Origin: Treponema sp.
GTDB lineage: Bacteria; Spirochaetota; Spirochaetia; Treponematales; Treponemataceae
NCBI GenBank assembly: GCA_012520945.1
Contig: JAAYNH010000032.1
Coordinates: 1-52,388 of the forward strand
Length of the DNA: 52,388 bases
Direction of reading: 5' to 3'
Made by a program: the position numbers and the translations under genes. Positions 17,817 through 27,220 of the stretch are shown piece by piece (the first letter of the stretch is position 1; every line of letters starts with the position of its first letter). The notes under the pieces were generated by a model, which saw only the letters and a list, made by a program, of their open reading frames with translations, searched no databases and was not told the DNA's origin.

Positions 17817-18971
17817 TTAATCAAGCACAATTGTACGAATAATAGGCTCAGTTAATTCCATAATTAAAGGAAAATGACAACCGTCAAGCATATGCACCTC
17901 TCCATCCATTTGTGCTAAAATAGGTTTGCTATATTCAATGCGAATAATTGAAGCATTTGCAAAAGTGGCATATTTAGATTTTGTGTGACGCCCTTTTAAA
18001 AATTTCTTTTTAATAAAAAGTTTTTGCAAATTGCTCATGTTTCTAGTAAAGCAAAAGTTTCTTTCGTCAGGTAAAATTTTTTGACCACTGCCATATGTAC
18101 GATTTCCTGAAACACCTAAAGAACAAAAAAGAGCATTACCTGTAATGTCATTAATTTTGGTACCATCATTTTCAAAAACTTCTACATGCATTTTACCTGA
18201 AGGGAAAAACCAACTGTAAAAAAGGCATGCAACGTCAACAAAAAATTTATAAAAATCGCCGGGAAAAATGCTATGAAATCTATTTGTATAATGTGTAATA
18301 AAAGCGTCAATGCCCACGCTGGCAATATTAAAAGCATACCACGGTGCAGTTTTATCTAGAGAACCGTATTCTGCAATTTTTTTCCGACTTGACTCATCTT
18401 TTGGTTCAATGCCTTCATAATAAACTTTTACTGCCTTTTGCTTTTGAAAATGAGCACTTTTTGTAAGCCGAGAAACGGCTTCTTCTATGGTACGCCCGTC
18501 TGTGCCATCGTTTCCGGTGCCAAAAGGTAGGCGTAAAACAGTGATTCTTTCTGTGATAAGTTTGTATGCTTTTTTGTCTGCAAGGGCAGCCTTGAGTAAA
18601 ACAGTTTGCACTTCAAGACTTGTTCCGTCTCCACCTGCAGTAATAATTAAATATTCATCGGCGAAACGAGAACGTAATGCTTCATCTAGAATAACTCGAG
18701 TGATAAATGTTGCATGACCTGAATATTCAGTAACATACAAAGGAAAGGCAACAATGTCTGTGCAAATGGGTTTAACTGCCGCATTTTTTGCTGCCTCAGC
18801 CAAAATGGTTTTATGATGTTCCGAACGTTTTTTAATTGTAAAACCACCTGATTGAGGATTTGCAATAATACATGGATGGAGTTTTTTCCCCGCCCAAAGT
18901 GGACAAACTGCTAAAAGTGGTCTTAATAATGCAGGCAAAGCCTGAACATTTAAATTATCAAATTCTGTCAT
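17817..18971 (-). CDS. Diacylglycerol-kinase-like lipid kinase
   Basis: The 384-residue protein has the DAGK catalytic fold: IANPQSGG near residues 36-43, TAGGDGTS with GGDGT at 113-117, and LPFGTGND at 148-155. This family phosphorylates diacylglycerol, sphingoid or related lipids in the cytoplasm at the membrane. An N-terminal extension of about 30 residues is unusual. No SD precedes the ATG; instead TATAAT ends seven bases before it, so this gene may also have a leaderless internal start. It lies between an esterase and an MFS transporter; a link with pectin use is not evident. Confidence 0.83.
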   Translation of the reverse strand: MTEFDNLNVQALPALLRPLLAVCPLWAGKKLHPCIIANPQSGGFTIKKRSEHHKTILAEAAKNAAVKPICTDIVAFPLYVTEYSGHATFITRVILDEALRSRFADEYLIITAGGDGTSLEVQTVLLKAALADKKAYKLITERITVLRLPFGTGNDGTDGRTIEEAVSRLTKSAHFQKQKAVKVYYEGIEPKDESSRKKIAEYGSLDKTAPWYAFNIASVGIDAFITHYTNRFHSIFPGDFYKFFVDVACLFYSWFFPSGKMHVEVFENDGTKINDITGNALFCSLGVSGNRTYGSGQKILPDERNFCFTRNMSNLQKLFIKKKFLKGRHTKSKYATFANASIIRIEYSKPILAQMDGEVHMLDGCHFPLIMELTEPIIRTIVLD

Positions 18972-18978
18972 AATAAAT

Positions 18979-18984
18979 ATTATA
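18979..18984 (-). promoter_or_regulatory. Isolated -10-like TATAAT before the DAGK-like gene
   Basis: A perfect TATAAT ends seven bases before the ATG on the minus strand. No good -35 is found at 16-18 bases, and the surroundings are AT-rich, so chance is possible. Confidence 0.3.
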
Positions 18985-18992
18985 ATACAAAA

Positions 18993-19763
18993 TTAAATTT
19001 CTTTATAGTAAGTATTGAAAAAATTTAAAAATAAATTTGGCCAAACCTGACATTCTTTTACTATGTCAACGCCACCATCGCGAGAAGTTTCTTTAGTTGC
19101 TAAAGAAATACCGTGTTTTCCTTCTAAAAATAAATGTAGTTCAAATGGAACGTTGTGGCGTTTCAGTTCTAATGCAAAAAGCATAGAGTTTTCTGCCGGG
19201 ACAGAGTCATCAGCAAGTGTGTGCCAAATAAAAACAGGAGGAACAGTTTGGGAAATATGAAATTCCAAGGAAACGTTTTGGAAAATACTGCTTTGAAAAT
19301 CTTCATGTTTAATATTAAAAAGGTTACAAAAAGAACCCTTGTGAGCAAATTCTCCTGCACTAATTACAGGATATGATAAGAGAAGCATATTAGGCTTGTA
19401 AAGTTCAGAATTACATTGCATTTTTTCAGTAATAAAGGAGGCGTTCCAAAAACATCCGCAAGAAGCACATAAATGACCACCTGCAGAAAAACCACAAAGA
19501 CAAATTTTATTTTTATCAATAAAAAAAGTGTCAGCATTTTGACGATAGTATTTTATGATTTGGCATAATTCAAGCAAGGCTGTTGGAAAAACCGAAGGAC
19601 ACAGAGAATAATGTAAGATGACACAATGAAAACCAAGTGAATTAAATTTGTGGGCAACGGGATCTGCTTCACGGACAGAAAGATGTTCGTATCCACCACC
19701 TGGACAAATTATCATTAAAGGCAAGTTTTGTTGTGTATTTAAAAAAAATTCTTTAGTATTCAT
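18993..19763 (-). CDS. Alpha/beta-hydrolase esterase (BD-FAE / acetylesterase type)
   Basis: The 256-residue protein has an oxyanion-hole loop CPGGGY (20-25), nucleophile elbow GFSAGGH with Ser93, an acidic residue in LADDSVP (D185 or D186) and His217 in EGKHG, a complete catalytic triad. Its closest pattern is carbohydrate esterases such as acetylxylan or feruloyl esterases. There is no signal peptide, so it acts inside the cell. The SD AGGAAC precedes the ATG. As the first gene of the run leading to kdgF, it is a good candidate for removing acetyl groups from imported pectic oligomers; the substrate is inferred. Confidence 0.85.
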   Translation of the reverse strand: MNTKEFFLNTQQNLPLMIICPGGGYEHLSVREADPVAHKFNSLGFHCVILHYSLCPSVFPTALLELCQIIKYYRQNADTFFIDKNKICLCGFSAGGHLCASCGCFWNASFITEKMQCNSELYKPNMLLLSYPVISAGEFAHKGSFCNLFNIKHEDFQSSIFQNVSLEFHISQTVPPVFIWHTLADDSVPAENSMLFALELKRHNVPFELHLFLEGKHGISLATKETSRDGGVDIVKECQVWPNLFLNFFNTYYKEI

Positions 19764-19913
19764 TTTTGTTCCTATAAATTGATTATAGTATATTTTAAAA
19801 AAAAAGAAAATAAATGTTTTTGAGTTTTTAGTAGAAATAGGATAATTTTTTTTATTGGAAAAATTTCAATGTTGTGCTATAATTCAAGTAGAATTTTGTT
19901 TGGAGGCAATTAT

Positions 19914-21515
19914 ATGAAAAATATTAAGTTAATTGCTTTATTAGGAAGCGTTTTAGTTTTATTTTCTTTTTTAAGTTGTGAATTTGCAGCTAAAGAATCA
20001 TCCCTTTGTATACAATTGCCGTCACAAGCGGTTCGGATTTTAGCACAAAAATTATTAAATGATACTCCAAGCGATGGTTCAAGTGGAAGTTCCGGAACAG
20101 CATTAAAATTAAACACAACACAGCCTGTATATGTTCATGTTCATTTATTTAACTTAAAGCACAGTTATGAAGAAGATAGTAGCCAAGAAAATGAAGGAAT
20201 TCACAAGCCTTTAGTTTTTACACCAAAATTAACTGTTGGCAGTGATAACGAAATTAGTTTAACTCCTGTTGTAATTAATAATGTAACTCCTGGACTTTAT
20301 GAATTTTTCTTTGATATATATTTAACTAAAAAAGATAGTGACGAAGCAATAAATATATATAATAGTGAAAATTCAGAGATAGATTATGAAAATCCACCAC
20401 AGCCAATCTTTACAGGTCGAAAATACGTTCCAAAAGAAAAAGAACAAGAATGGTGTGCAAGTAATAGTGATAATTTTGATATGAAAAATTCTCCATGGGC
20501 AGTTGAAGTTAGGGCAGGAATAATAACAAAAGTAACAATAGCTCTCACGCAAAATCCTTTATTTGAAGGTGGCGATGACGAAAATTCTGATGGCGAATTA
20601 CCTAGTGGCGTAACGCCTCCAATTCAAGAAATTGTTAATCTTATTTCTTCTGATATTTATGCAAGCCTGGTTTATGATTCAGGAGAATATATAGCAGAAT
20701 CTGTGGGCATGAAAAAAGACGGTGGATTTTGGTTATTGCAAAAAAAAAGCCAATCAAGTAAGGCAACAGGTTTTATAGGCGTAGTTGTAGGGGAAGGAGA
20801 AAAAAAATCAATTGATTTATATGACTATGACAATGGATTTGTAACAAAAAACATAAGCGAAAATCCTAGTACTGAGATACATTACAAGATATTACAAATT
20901 AAATCATGGTTAACAGGAAAATCAACTATAATAGCTAACTTAAATTTAGACACAAGCATTAAAGTGAATAAGTCAAATATTTATACAATCGATGAAAATG
21001 ATAATATGCCGGACTTTACAAAAATTATTCAAACAAATTTTGATATTGTGCCGGAAAATCCATCTTCTCAATTTATAGGTTATCAATATTATGCGGGACA
21101 TGATTATGGCGGAGATGCAACTAATACATTTGACAGTGATTATAATTTTTGTTTTTATAAATATGCACAGCCGGATTTTAATAATATAACAACACAAATT
21201 CAAAAACAGTTGGTAGTAATAGTTAAAGAAGAATATAAATATTCTGTGGCAAATAATCCAACATGGAGTTATTATGAAAATACTGACAGCGAGTACATTT
21301 GGGTTTCAACAGAAGATAATAATATAATTCCACGTAGTTTTAATATTTCTGATAATAATCCAAAGCCGGTTGGTTATTTAGTTACAGCTGCAAATTACCA
21401 AGAAGAAGAAGCAAAAACTTGTATATTAACAGCTAATTATAATAATCAAAACGTTACTTTAGAAGTTATATTAAACAAATATACAACAGGTGGTGAATCA
21501 CCAGCCGGTACATAA
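19914..21515 (+). CDS. Lipoprotein of unknown function
   Basis: The 533-residue protein starts at the ATG at 19914, preceded by GGAGG with good spacing; an ATG at 19869 would add 15 residues without a ribosome site. The signal peptide ends with lipobox FLSC (Cys22). The mature part starts with a beta-rich domain (residues about 70-210, containing GLYEFFFDIYLT), then a linker rich in Gly/Asp/Glu (EGGDDENSDGELPSG near residue 225), then another beta-rich domain. The amino acid use (many Asn, Tyr, Thr) is typical of spirochaete surface proteins. I recognise no family. It has its own terminator. Confidence 0.85.
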   Translation: MKNIKLIALLGSVLVLFSFLSCEFAAKESSLCIQLPSQAVRILAQKLLNDTPSDGSSGSSGTALKLNTTQPVYVHVHLFNLKHSYEEDSSQENEGIHKPLVFTPKLTVGSDNEISLTPVVINNVTPGLYEFFFDIYLTKKDSDEAINIYNSENSEIDYENPPQPIFTGRKYVPKEKEQEWCASNSDNFDMKNSPWAVEVRAGIITKVTIALTQNPLFEGGDDENSDGELPSGVTPPIQEIVNLISSDIYASLVYDSGEYIAESVGMKKDGGFWLLQKKSQSSKATGFIGVVVGEGEKKSIDLYDYDNGFVTKNISENPSTEIHYKILQIKSWLTGKSTIIANLNLDTSIKVNKSNIYTIDENDNMPDFTKIIQTNFDIVPENPSSQFIGYQYYAGHDYGGDATNTFDSDYNFCFYKYAQPDFNNITTQIQKQLVVIVKEEYKYSVANNPTWSYYENTDSEYIWVSTEDNNIIPRSFNISDNNPKPVGYLVTAANYQEEEAKTCILTANYNNQNVTLEVILNKYTTGGESPAGT

Positions 21516-21526
21516 TTTTTTTAGAA

Positions 21527-21563
21527 AAAAAGGGGTATTTTGCACTTGCAAGATGCCCTTTTT
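21527..21563 (+). terminator. Terminator of the lipoprotein gene
   Basis: A long stem built from AAAAGGGGTATTTTGCA and TGCAAGATGCCCTTTT, with two G-T pairs and one bulge, ends in a T run. Its 3' arm carries the -35 of the next gene. Confidence 0.85.
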
Positions 21564-21574
21564 AGTCATATGAT
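21546..21574 (+). promoter_or_regulatory. Promoter of the membrane-hydrolase gene, probably leaderless
   Basis: TTGCAA, a 17-base spacer and TATGAT lie so that the -10 ends six bases before the ATG at 21581. No SD sequence exists. The -35 lies within the 3' arm of the upstream terminator hairpin. Confidence 0.6.
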
Positions 21575-21580
21575 TAAAGT

Positions 21581-23536
21581 ATGAAAACAAATGTGAAAAA
21601 ATCTTGGGCAGTTTTTGTTCTATTTGCGGTTTTGGCTTTTGGCTCAATTATGAGTGCAAATTTATTTCAAACGAACTTTGGCAGTGTTGAAGTGAATCCT
21701 GTTGAAATTCAAGTAAAAAATACAGGAATAATTACAGGAAAGCTATACAGGCCTAAAACGGCTACTTCTGAAAATCCTAGTGCTGCAGTTTTACTTATGC
21801 ATGGCTATCAAAATGACAGAGAAACTTCAGGTGCTTTTGCTATTGAGTTAGCACGTCGCGGGATAGTTGCACTTTCCATTGATGAATATGGTCATGGTTA
21901 TACAACAATTCCCATGAAAGAGCGTGGTGCAACTAACATAAAATTTCCGCGATTAGGCAAAAAAACAGGCGGACCGTATCGTTATAAAATCATGATGAAC
22001 TTTAGCAACTTGGATTTTTTTTACAAAGAATATTCTGACGGTTTGAAAGATACATCTATGGGTGGTCGCGTTGCATACAAAGTTTTAAGCGATATGGATT
22101 TTGTTGATTCAAACCGCATTGGAATTACAGGGCATTCAATGGGAACGTGGTCATCATGGTCCGTTGCGGCAAGTTTTCCAAACCATAAGGCAATAGTTTT
22201 ACAGTGTGGTGAGCTTTATGAAGAAAAATATTATGATGCAGAAAATATAAAATTTAATAATATACTTTTACTTCAAGCTAAGTATGACGAATTTAATTAT
22301 TTTCGTGATTATAAAAATGTTGTTTCTGGTTTGGAAAATACTGAATTACGGTATAAGATTTTTGCAAAACAAGACGGTCCTATTCAATGGAATACAACAT
22401 ATGGAAGTTTTAAAGATGGTTCTGCTCGGCGCATGGAATTGCTTAATACAAATCATCGTTTAACAACACATTATCCTCAAGCTTTTACTGTCACTATGGA
22501 TTGGTTTGTTAATGCATTAAATGTAAAAACGTCTATTAAAGAAACAAGTCATATTTATTTGCTTAAAGAAATTTTAGTTTTGCTAGCTATGTTTTTTGCA
22601 TTGGCTACAATGTTACCACTGTTAACTATTTTAATAAATACAAAATTTTTCAATGAATGTGCTAGGGAAGTTTCTCAAAATGAAGTAACTCGTCTAAAAG
22701 GAAAAAAATGGTGGAAAGTTGCAATTATTAGTATTTTAATTAGCGGTATTACTTTTCCGTTTTTGACACAGTTGGGACATGGTCTTTTTCCGTTTCCTGA
22801 AAACATTTTCCGCATGACAGTGGGTAATGGCATAATTATGTGGCTAAGTTTTTTAATGATTGTTAATTTATGCATGATTTTATATTGGTATAAAAAAGGT
22901 CAAGGTAAAAAGCTCGCTGTTAATTTATATGACTTGGGCTTGGCAACAAAAAATGTTCCTGCCGGCACAAAAAATACGGTAAAAACTTCAGTTATAGCAA
23001 AGTCTGTGTTGCTTGCTTTTATTCTCTGTAGTGTCGTTTATATAATGGTATTAATTTGCGACCAATTATTTATGTTAGATTTTAGATTTATTTGGCCGTT
23101 TTTTAAACCGTATTATAATGCACCGCGTTTTGCACAGTTTTGGATTTACTTGCCTTTTTATTTTGCATTTTTCTTTGTTTCAGGTGGTGTTAAATTATTC
23201 GGACAACTTCGCTTGAAAGAAGAAGATTCTCCTGCAAAGACACAATTAAAGTGGTGGCTTTTAGCATGTGTTTTAATGCTTGGGGGAATGTTTATGTCAG
23301 TTTTAATAGAATATATTCCGTTTTTTGCAGGCTTGGGACCAGGAGCTGATTTACTTTTCGGAAGCACTTTTGGCGGACCTTTTATGTCATACTTAATTTT
23401 GGGCATTCCTCAGTTTGCTTTGATTTTCTTTTTGTCGGTTTATGCTTTCCGAAAAACAGGTTATGTTTACGTGGGCTCAACAATTATGGCAATTATTGCC
23501 AGTTGGATGGTAACAAGCGGTTCAGCAATGTTATGA
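21581..23536 (+). CDS. Alpha/beta hydrolase fused to a multi-span membrane domain
   Basis: The 651-residue protein begins with one membrane anchor (residues 8-27). Residues about 45-315 form an alpha/beta hydrolase: LLMHGYQNDR (72-81), GITGHSMGTW with nucleophile Ser186, an acidic region LLQAKYDEF, and a histidine in NTNHRLTTHYP. The remaining half, from about residue 325, has roughly seven membrane segments with no signature I know. The hydrolase would face the periplasm if residue 27 is outside. The fusion suggests a membrane-bound esterase or acyl-transfer role. The substrate is unknown. Nothing in the neighbours fixes the function. Confidence 0.82.
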   Translation: MKTNVKKSWAVFVLFAVLAFGSIMSANLFQTNFGSVEVNPVEIQVKNTGIITGKLYRPKTATSENPSAAVLLMHGYQNDRETSGAFAIELARRGIVALSIDEYGHGYTTIPMKERGATNIKFPRLGKKTGGPYRYKIMMNFSNLDFFYKEYSDGLKDTSMGGRVAYKVLSDMDFVDSNRIGITGHSMGTWSSWSVAASFPNHKAIVLQCGELYEEKYYDAENIKFNNILLLQAKYDEFNYFRDYKNVVSGLENTELRYKIFAKQDGPIQWNTTYGSFKDGSARRMELLNTNHRLTTHYPQAFTVTMDWFVNALNVKTSIKETSHIYLLKEILVLLAMFFALATMLPLLTILINTKFFNECAREVSQNEVTRLKGKKWWKVAIISILISGITFPFLTQLGHGLFPFPENIFRMTVGNGIIMWLSFLMIVNLCMILYWYKKGQGKKLAVNLYDLGLATKNVPAGTKNTVKTSVIAKSVLLAFILCSVVYIMVLICDQLFMLDFRFIWPFFKPYYNAPRFAQFWIYLPFYFAFFFVSGGVKLFGQLRLKEEDSPAKTQLKWWLLACVLMLGGMFMSVLIEYIPFFAGLGPGADLLFGSTFGGPFMSYLILGIPQFALIFFLSVYAFRKTGYVYVGSTIMAIIASWMVTSGSAML

Positions 23537-23570
23537 TTTGTTTATTTAGAAATAAAATGTTTGAAAAATA

Positions 23571-23600
23571 TTGCTTAACAAGGCGTCTTAGTGATATAAT
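23571..23600 (+). promoter_or_regulatory. Promoter of the uracil permease gene
   Basis: TTGCTT, an 18-base spacer and a perfect TATAAT lie 20 bases before the ATG, with the SD AAGAGGA between. I found no purine- or pyrimidine-type riboswitch in the short leader. Confidence 0.55.
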
Positions 23601-23620
23601 TACATTTCAAGAGGATATAT

Positions 23621-24925
23621 ATGAAAGATAAAACAACATTAGACTATAATTACAGACCCCCTTTACTACGATGGATACCTTTAAGTTTTCAACACGTATT
23701 TGCAATGTTTGGTGCAACGGTTCTTGTGCCACTTTTGACGGGCCTTAGCCCTTCAACCGCATTATTTACTGCAGGAACGGGTACATTAATTTATATTTTA
23801 TGTACAGGTGCAAAAGTTCCGGCTTTCCTTGGTTCTTCATTTGCATTTATTCCGGCATTAATTGGAATTACCGAACAGTTCGGTTTGCCTTATGCACTTG
23901 GCGGTGCTTTTTGCACGGGGCTTTTTTATGCGATTGTTGCCGCTATCGTAAAGTTTTTTGGAACAAAGTGGCTCGATAAAGCCTTGCCTCCCGTGGTTAT
24001 CGGGTCGGTAATAATCGTTATCGGGTTAAATTTAGCGCCTGTTGCAATGCAGTCTGCAATGTATAATGTAGATAATTATTCGCTTGTATATTTTTCAATA
24101 GCAATTGTAACGTTGGCCATATCCATTATTTCAAGCATTTTTCTAAAAGGCTTTTTTAATACAATTTCAATATTAATAGGTCTTGTAGGAGGATATGTTT
24201 TTACGCTTGTAATGGGATTAATTTTTCCTGCATATAAAATTATAGATTTTGAAATTGTAAAAAAAGCCAGTTGGTTAGGTTTGCCTTTTTTGCAACAGGC
24301 AGAAGACGGAAGTTATTTTTGGCTTGCACCAAAGTTTGCTCTTGTGCCCATAATTACATTTATTATTGTGTCTTTAGCGACAATTTGTGAACACTTGGGC
24401 GACACAATGGTAACATCCAAAGTTGTAGGAAAAGATTTTTACAAAGATCCGGGGTTACACAGAACTTTGCTCGGAGACGGTTTGGCAACAACATGGGCGG
24501 CAGTCTGGGGAGGACCGCCAAATACGACATATGGCGAAAATATCGGTGTAATGGCAATTACAAAAGTCTATTCCGTTTGGGTAATTGGCGGTGCTGCCGT
24601 TGTTGCTGTGCTTTTGTCTTTTTGTCAAAAATTCGGAGCTATTATTCAAACAATACCGGGTCCTGTTATGGGCGGAATTTCAATGTTGCTTTATGGATTA
24701 ATTGCATCTAGCGGATTGCGTACAATCGTTGAAAGTGGTGTAGATTTTAAAGATAAACGTAATTTGACAATATCTTCTGTAATATTAGTAATAGGTATAG
24801 GTGGCGGAATGCTTCAGTTTTCAATTGGGGAAAATTTTAACTTTAGTCTTGGTGGAGTGGCTTTAGCAACGTTAGTTGGAATCTTTCTTAATTTGATTAT
24901 TCCTGTACAAAAAACAGAAGAATAA
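23621..24925 (+). CDS. uraA: Uracil permease, NCS2 family
   Basis: The 434-residue NCS2 transporter has about 14 membrane segments. It contains [14 protein letters not shown] in the first segment, [27 protein letters not shown] with the conserved Glu, and [21 protein letters not shown], the NCS2 signature with its Asn-Thr-Thr-Tyr and second Glu. These residues bind uracil in UraA. It is a proton-linked uracil importer in the inner membrane. nagB follows after 23 bases. Xanthine permeases belong to the same family, but the PNTTYGEN motif favours uracil. Confidence 0.92.
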   Translation: MKDKTTLDYNYRPPLLRWIPLSFQHVFAMFGATVLVPLLTGLSPSTALFTAGTGTLIYILCTGAKVPAFLGSSFAFIPALIGITEQFGLPYALGGAFCTGLFYAIVAAIVKFFGTKWLDKALPPVVIGSVIIVIGLNLAPVAMQSAMYNVDNYSLVYFSIAIVTLAISIISSIFLKGFFNTISILIGLVGGYVFTLVMGLIFPAYKIIDFEIVKKASWLGLPFLQQAEDGSYFWLAPKFALVPIITFIIVSLATICEHLGDTMVTSKVVGKDFYKDPGLHRTLLGDGLATTWAAVWGGPPNTTYGENIGVMAITKVYSVWVIGGAAVVAVLLSFCQKFGAIIQTIPGPVMGGISMLLYGLIASSGLRTIVESGVDFKDKRNLTISSVILVIGIGGGMLQFSIGENFNFSLGGVALATLVGIFLNLIIPVQKTEE

Positions 24926-24948
24926 ATTTAAATAAAAAAGGAAAAAAT

Positions 24949-25752
24949 ATGCGCGTACTCGTTCGTCCTGATTATGAAGCTTGCTCTGTATGGGCGGCAA
25001 ATCATATTGCAAAAAGAATTATTGATTTTAATCCTACCGCGAAGAAACCTTTTGTTTTAGGTTTGCCTACCGGAAGTACTCCTTTAGGAACGTATAAAGA
25101 ACTTATTAAAATGAACAAAGCCGGAAAGGTTTCTTTCAAAAATGTTGTTACATTTAATATGGATGAGTATGTTGGTTTGCCGCCTGACCATCCTCAAAGT
25201 TATCATAGATTTATGTGGGATAACTTTTTTAGTCATATTGATATTCAAAAAAAAAATATTCATCTTTTGGACGGAATGGCAAAAGATTTAGAAGCAGAAT
25301 GTGTGGCTTATGAAAAAGCTATTGCTGATGTAGGTGGAATTCACTTGTTTTTGGGCGGAGTTGGTGTTGATGGACATATTGCCTTTAATGAACCGGGTTC
25401 TTCATTGACAAGCCGTACACGTAAAAAGACGTTGACTGTTGAAACTATTTTAGTTAATTCCAGGTTTTTTGGTGGAGATATGACTCAAGTGCCATCGACG
25501 GCTTTGACTGTTGGCGTGGGAACTATTACTGATGCTAAGGAAGTTATGATTTTAATTACGGGCTATAATAAGGCACGTGCATTAAAGCATGCTGTTGAAG
25601 GCGGAGTTAGCCAAATGTGGACAGTAAGTGTTTTGCAACTTCATCCTAAGGCAATTATTGTTTGTGATGAAGATGCTACAAATGAATTAAAAGTAGGAAC
25701 TCTAAAATATTTTATGAATACTGAAAGTAAAAAATTTGATAATTCCTTTTAA
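24949..25752 (+). CDS. nagB: Glucosamine-6-phosphate deaminase
   Basis: The 267-residue protein matches E. coli NagB almost residue for residue in length. Catalytic residues sit at the same numbers: Asp72 in [10 protein letters not shown], Asp141, His143 and Glu148 in [14 protein letters not shown]. It converts glucosamine-6-phosphate to fructose-6-phosphate and ammonia. The SD AGGAA precedes the ATG. It may be co-transcribed with the uracil permease (23-base gap), though the roles are unrelated. It is followed by the GC-rich foldable element. Confidence 0.96.
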   Translation: MRVLVRPDYEACSVWAANHIAKRIIDFNPTAKKPFVLGLPTGSTPLGTYKELIKMNKAGKVSFKNVVTFNMDEYVGLPPDHPQSYHRFMWDNFFSHIDIQKKNIHLLDGMAKDLEAECVAYEKAIADVGGIHLFLGGVGVDGHIAFNEPGSSLTSRTRKKTLTVETILVNSRFFGGDMTQVPSTALTVGVGTITDAKEVMILITGYNKARALKHAVEGGVSQMWTVSVLQLHPKAIIVCDEDATNELKVGTLKYFMNTESKKFDNSF

Positions 25753-25794
25753 TCAATTTTAATAACCATTTAAAATAATTATTTTTTCTCAACT

Positions 25795-25898
25795 GCGTTA
25801 GCGATTGTAGTGGCGACGGAGTCGTTCCGAAGGAATGGAGCGATAGCGGAACCACGAAAAGCGCGACGGCAACTTGCTTGCCGTAACGCCCTTTTTTT
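25795..25898 (+). other. GC-rich multi-hairpin element between nagB and purD
   Basis: By my count 57 of the first 97 bases are G or C (about 59%), an island in AT-rich DNA. A closing stem GCGTTA (25795-25800) / TAACGC (25884-25889) encloses GTGG...CCAC, CGAC-gga-GTCG, TTCC-gaa-GGAA and a strong hairpin CGGCAA-cttgc-TTGCCG (25867-25883). CC and seven T residues follow. It could be a complex terminator for nagB, a dispersed repeat, or a non-coding RNA. A minus-strand ORF can be drawn through it but has no sign of being real. No second copy is visible in the window. Confidence 0.6.
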
Positions 25899-25906
25899 GT
25901 TAAAAT
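25878..25906 (+). promoter_or_regulatory. Promoter of purD, probably leaderless
   Basis: TTGCCG, a 17-base spacer and TAAAAT lie so that the -10 ends seven bases before the ATG at 25914. No SD is present. The -35 coincides with the 3' arm of the last hairpin of the GC-rich element. Confidence 0.5.
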
Positions 25907-25913
25907 ATCCACC

Positions 25914-27218
25914 ATGAAAGTAGTAGTTTTAGGTTCAGGCGGTCGTGAACATGCTATTTGTTGGCGGCTTGCTCAGAGTGCTTTGGTAAAAGAAGTTGTA
26001 TGTGTGCCGGGCAACGGTGGCACTGCTTGTGAAAAAAAATGTCGCAATGTAATGGCGAGTACAGCTGAAGAAATGGTTGAAGTTGCTATTGCGGAAAAAT
26101 GTGCTTTTGTGGTGGTGGGGCCGGAGGAGCCGTTAGTATATGGGATTGCGGATAAGTTATGGGCGGCAGGTGTACCGGTAATTGGGCCAAAAAGGCAAGG
26201 AGCACAACTCGAGGCAAGTAAAGATGTGGCAAAGGCTTTTATGGAAAAATATAATGTGGCATGTGCAAAAAGTGTAACGGTGACAAAAGCAGAAGAAGCA
26301 CATGAATATATAGAAAAGTTCGGTGTACCAATTGTGATTAAGGCAGACGGTTTGGCGGCGGGCAAGGGCGTAGTTGTTGCAAAAGAGATAAAAGATGCAC
26401 ATGATGCGATTGACAGCTTTATGAAAGATGGTTTACTAGGGGATGCAGGAAAAAAAGTTGTTATAGAAGAATATTTAAGAGGCGTGGAAATATCTGTTTT
26501 GGCAGCAGTTTCTGTGTCTCCTACTTCAGCAGAAAATGGCAAAGCGACAATTGTTCCGTTTTTACCTGCACGTGATCATAAACGTTTGAATGACGGTGCT
26601 CAAGGACCAAACACGGGTGGCATGGGTGCGGTTTCTCCATTAGATGATATTTCTGAAAAAACTATGGCGGAGTTTGATGAAAGAATTTTGAAACCTACGT
26701 TAAAAGGCATGGTTACAGAAAAGTATGATTACCGCGGATTTATATTTTTTGGTGTGATGCTTACGGATGACGGGCCTAAGCTTTTGGAATATAATGTTCG
26801 CTTGGGTGATCCGGAAACACAGGCCGTTTTGCCTTTGATGGATTTTGATTTTGCGGCAATGTGTCGCTCAATTCTTGAAGAAGATTTAGATAGTTTTACT
26901 TTTGCATGGAAAGACGGTTATGTTTGTGCTCCTGTTGCGGTTTCCGGCGGCTACCCGGGAAATTATGAAAAAGGCTTGGAAATTTCTGTTGATGATGTTG
27001 CTTTCAGTGCAACCGGTGCAAAGTTGTTTGTTGCTGGAGGTACACTGAAAAATGAAAAGCTTGTTACTAGTGGCGGGCGTGTTTTATCATGTGCGGCATT
27101 TGGTAAAACTTTTGATGAAGCACATAAGGCAAGTTATGATGCAATGAAAGCTGTTTCGTTTGATGGTATGTTTTACCGAAAAGATATTGGTTTGCCGGGT
27201 GCAGCACAGAGTAATTAG
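25914..27218 (+). CDS. purD: Phosphoribosylamine-glycine ligase (GARS)
   Basis: The 434-residue ATP-grasp enzyme performs the second step of purine synthesis, joining glycine to phosphoribosylamine. The N-terminal VLGSGGREHAICWRLAQS is typical. VGPEEPLVYGIAD, KADGLAAGKGVVVAKE (ATP-grasp), the family signature LPARDHKRLNDGAQGPNTGG and the metal-binding YNVRLGDPETQAVLP all follow in order. The length is normal. No other pur gene is next to it. A 189-codon open frame on the opposite strand is a shadow. Confidence 0.97.
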   Translation: MKVVVLGSGGREHAICWRLAQSALVKEVVCVPGNGGTACEKKCRNVMASTAEEMVEVAIAEKCAFVVVGPEEPLVYGIADKLWAAGVPVIGPKRQGAQLEASKDVAKAFMEKYNVACAKSVTVTKAEEAHEYIEKFGVPIVIKADGLAAGKGVVVAKEIKDAHDAIDSFMKDGLLGDAGKKVVIEEYLRGVEISVLAAVSVSPTSAENGKATIVPFLPARDHKRLNDGAQGPNTGGMGAVSPLDDISEKTMAEFDERILKPTLKGMVTEKYDYRGFIFFGVMLTDDGPKLLEYNVRLGDPETQAVLPLMDFDFAAMCRSILEEDLDSFTFAWKDGYVCAPVAVSGGYPGNYEKGLEISVDDVAFSATGAKLFVAGGTLKNEKLVTSGGRVLSCAAFGKTFDEAHKASYDAMKAVSFDGMFYRKDIGLPGAAQSN

Positions 27219-27220
27219 TT

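Noticed and set aside
23601-23620. A purine or pyrimidine riboswitch before the uracil permease
   Set aside because: Only about 20 bases separate the -10 and the ATG, too short for any known aptamer.
25712-25915. A 67-codon minus-strand gene across the GC-rich element
   Set aside because: It covers the end of nagB and the foldable element, and shows no start signals; structure explains the composition better.
25973-26542. A 189-codon open frame on the minus strand within purD
   Set aside because: It lies entirely antisense to a well-conserved gene, has Ala/Ser/Thr-rich translation typical of antisense frames, and has no ribosome site.
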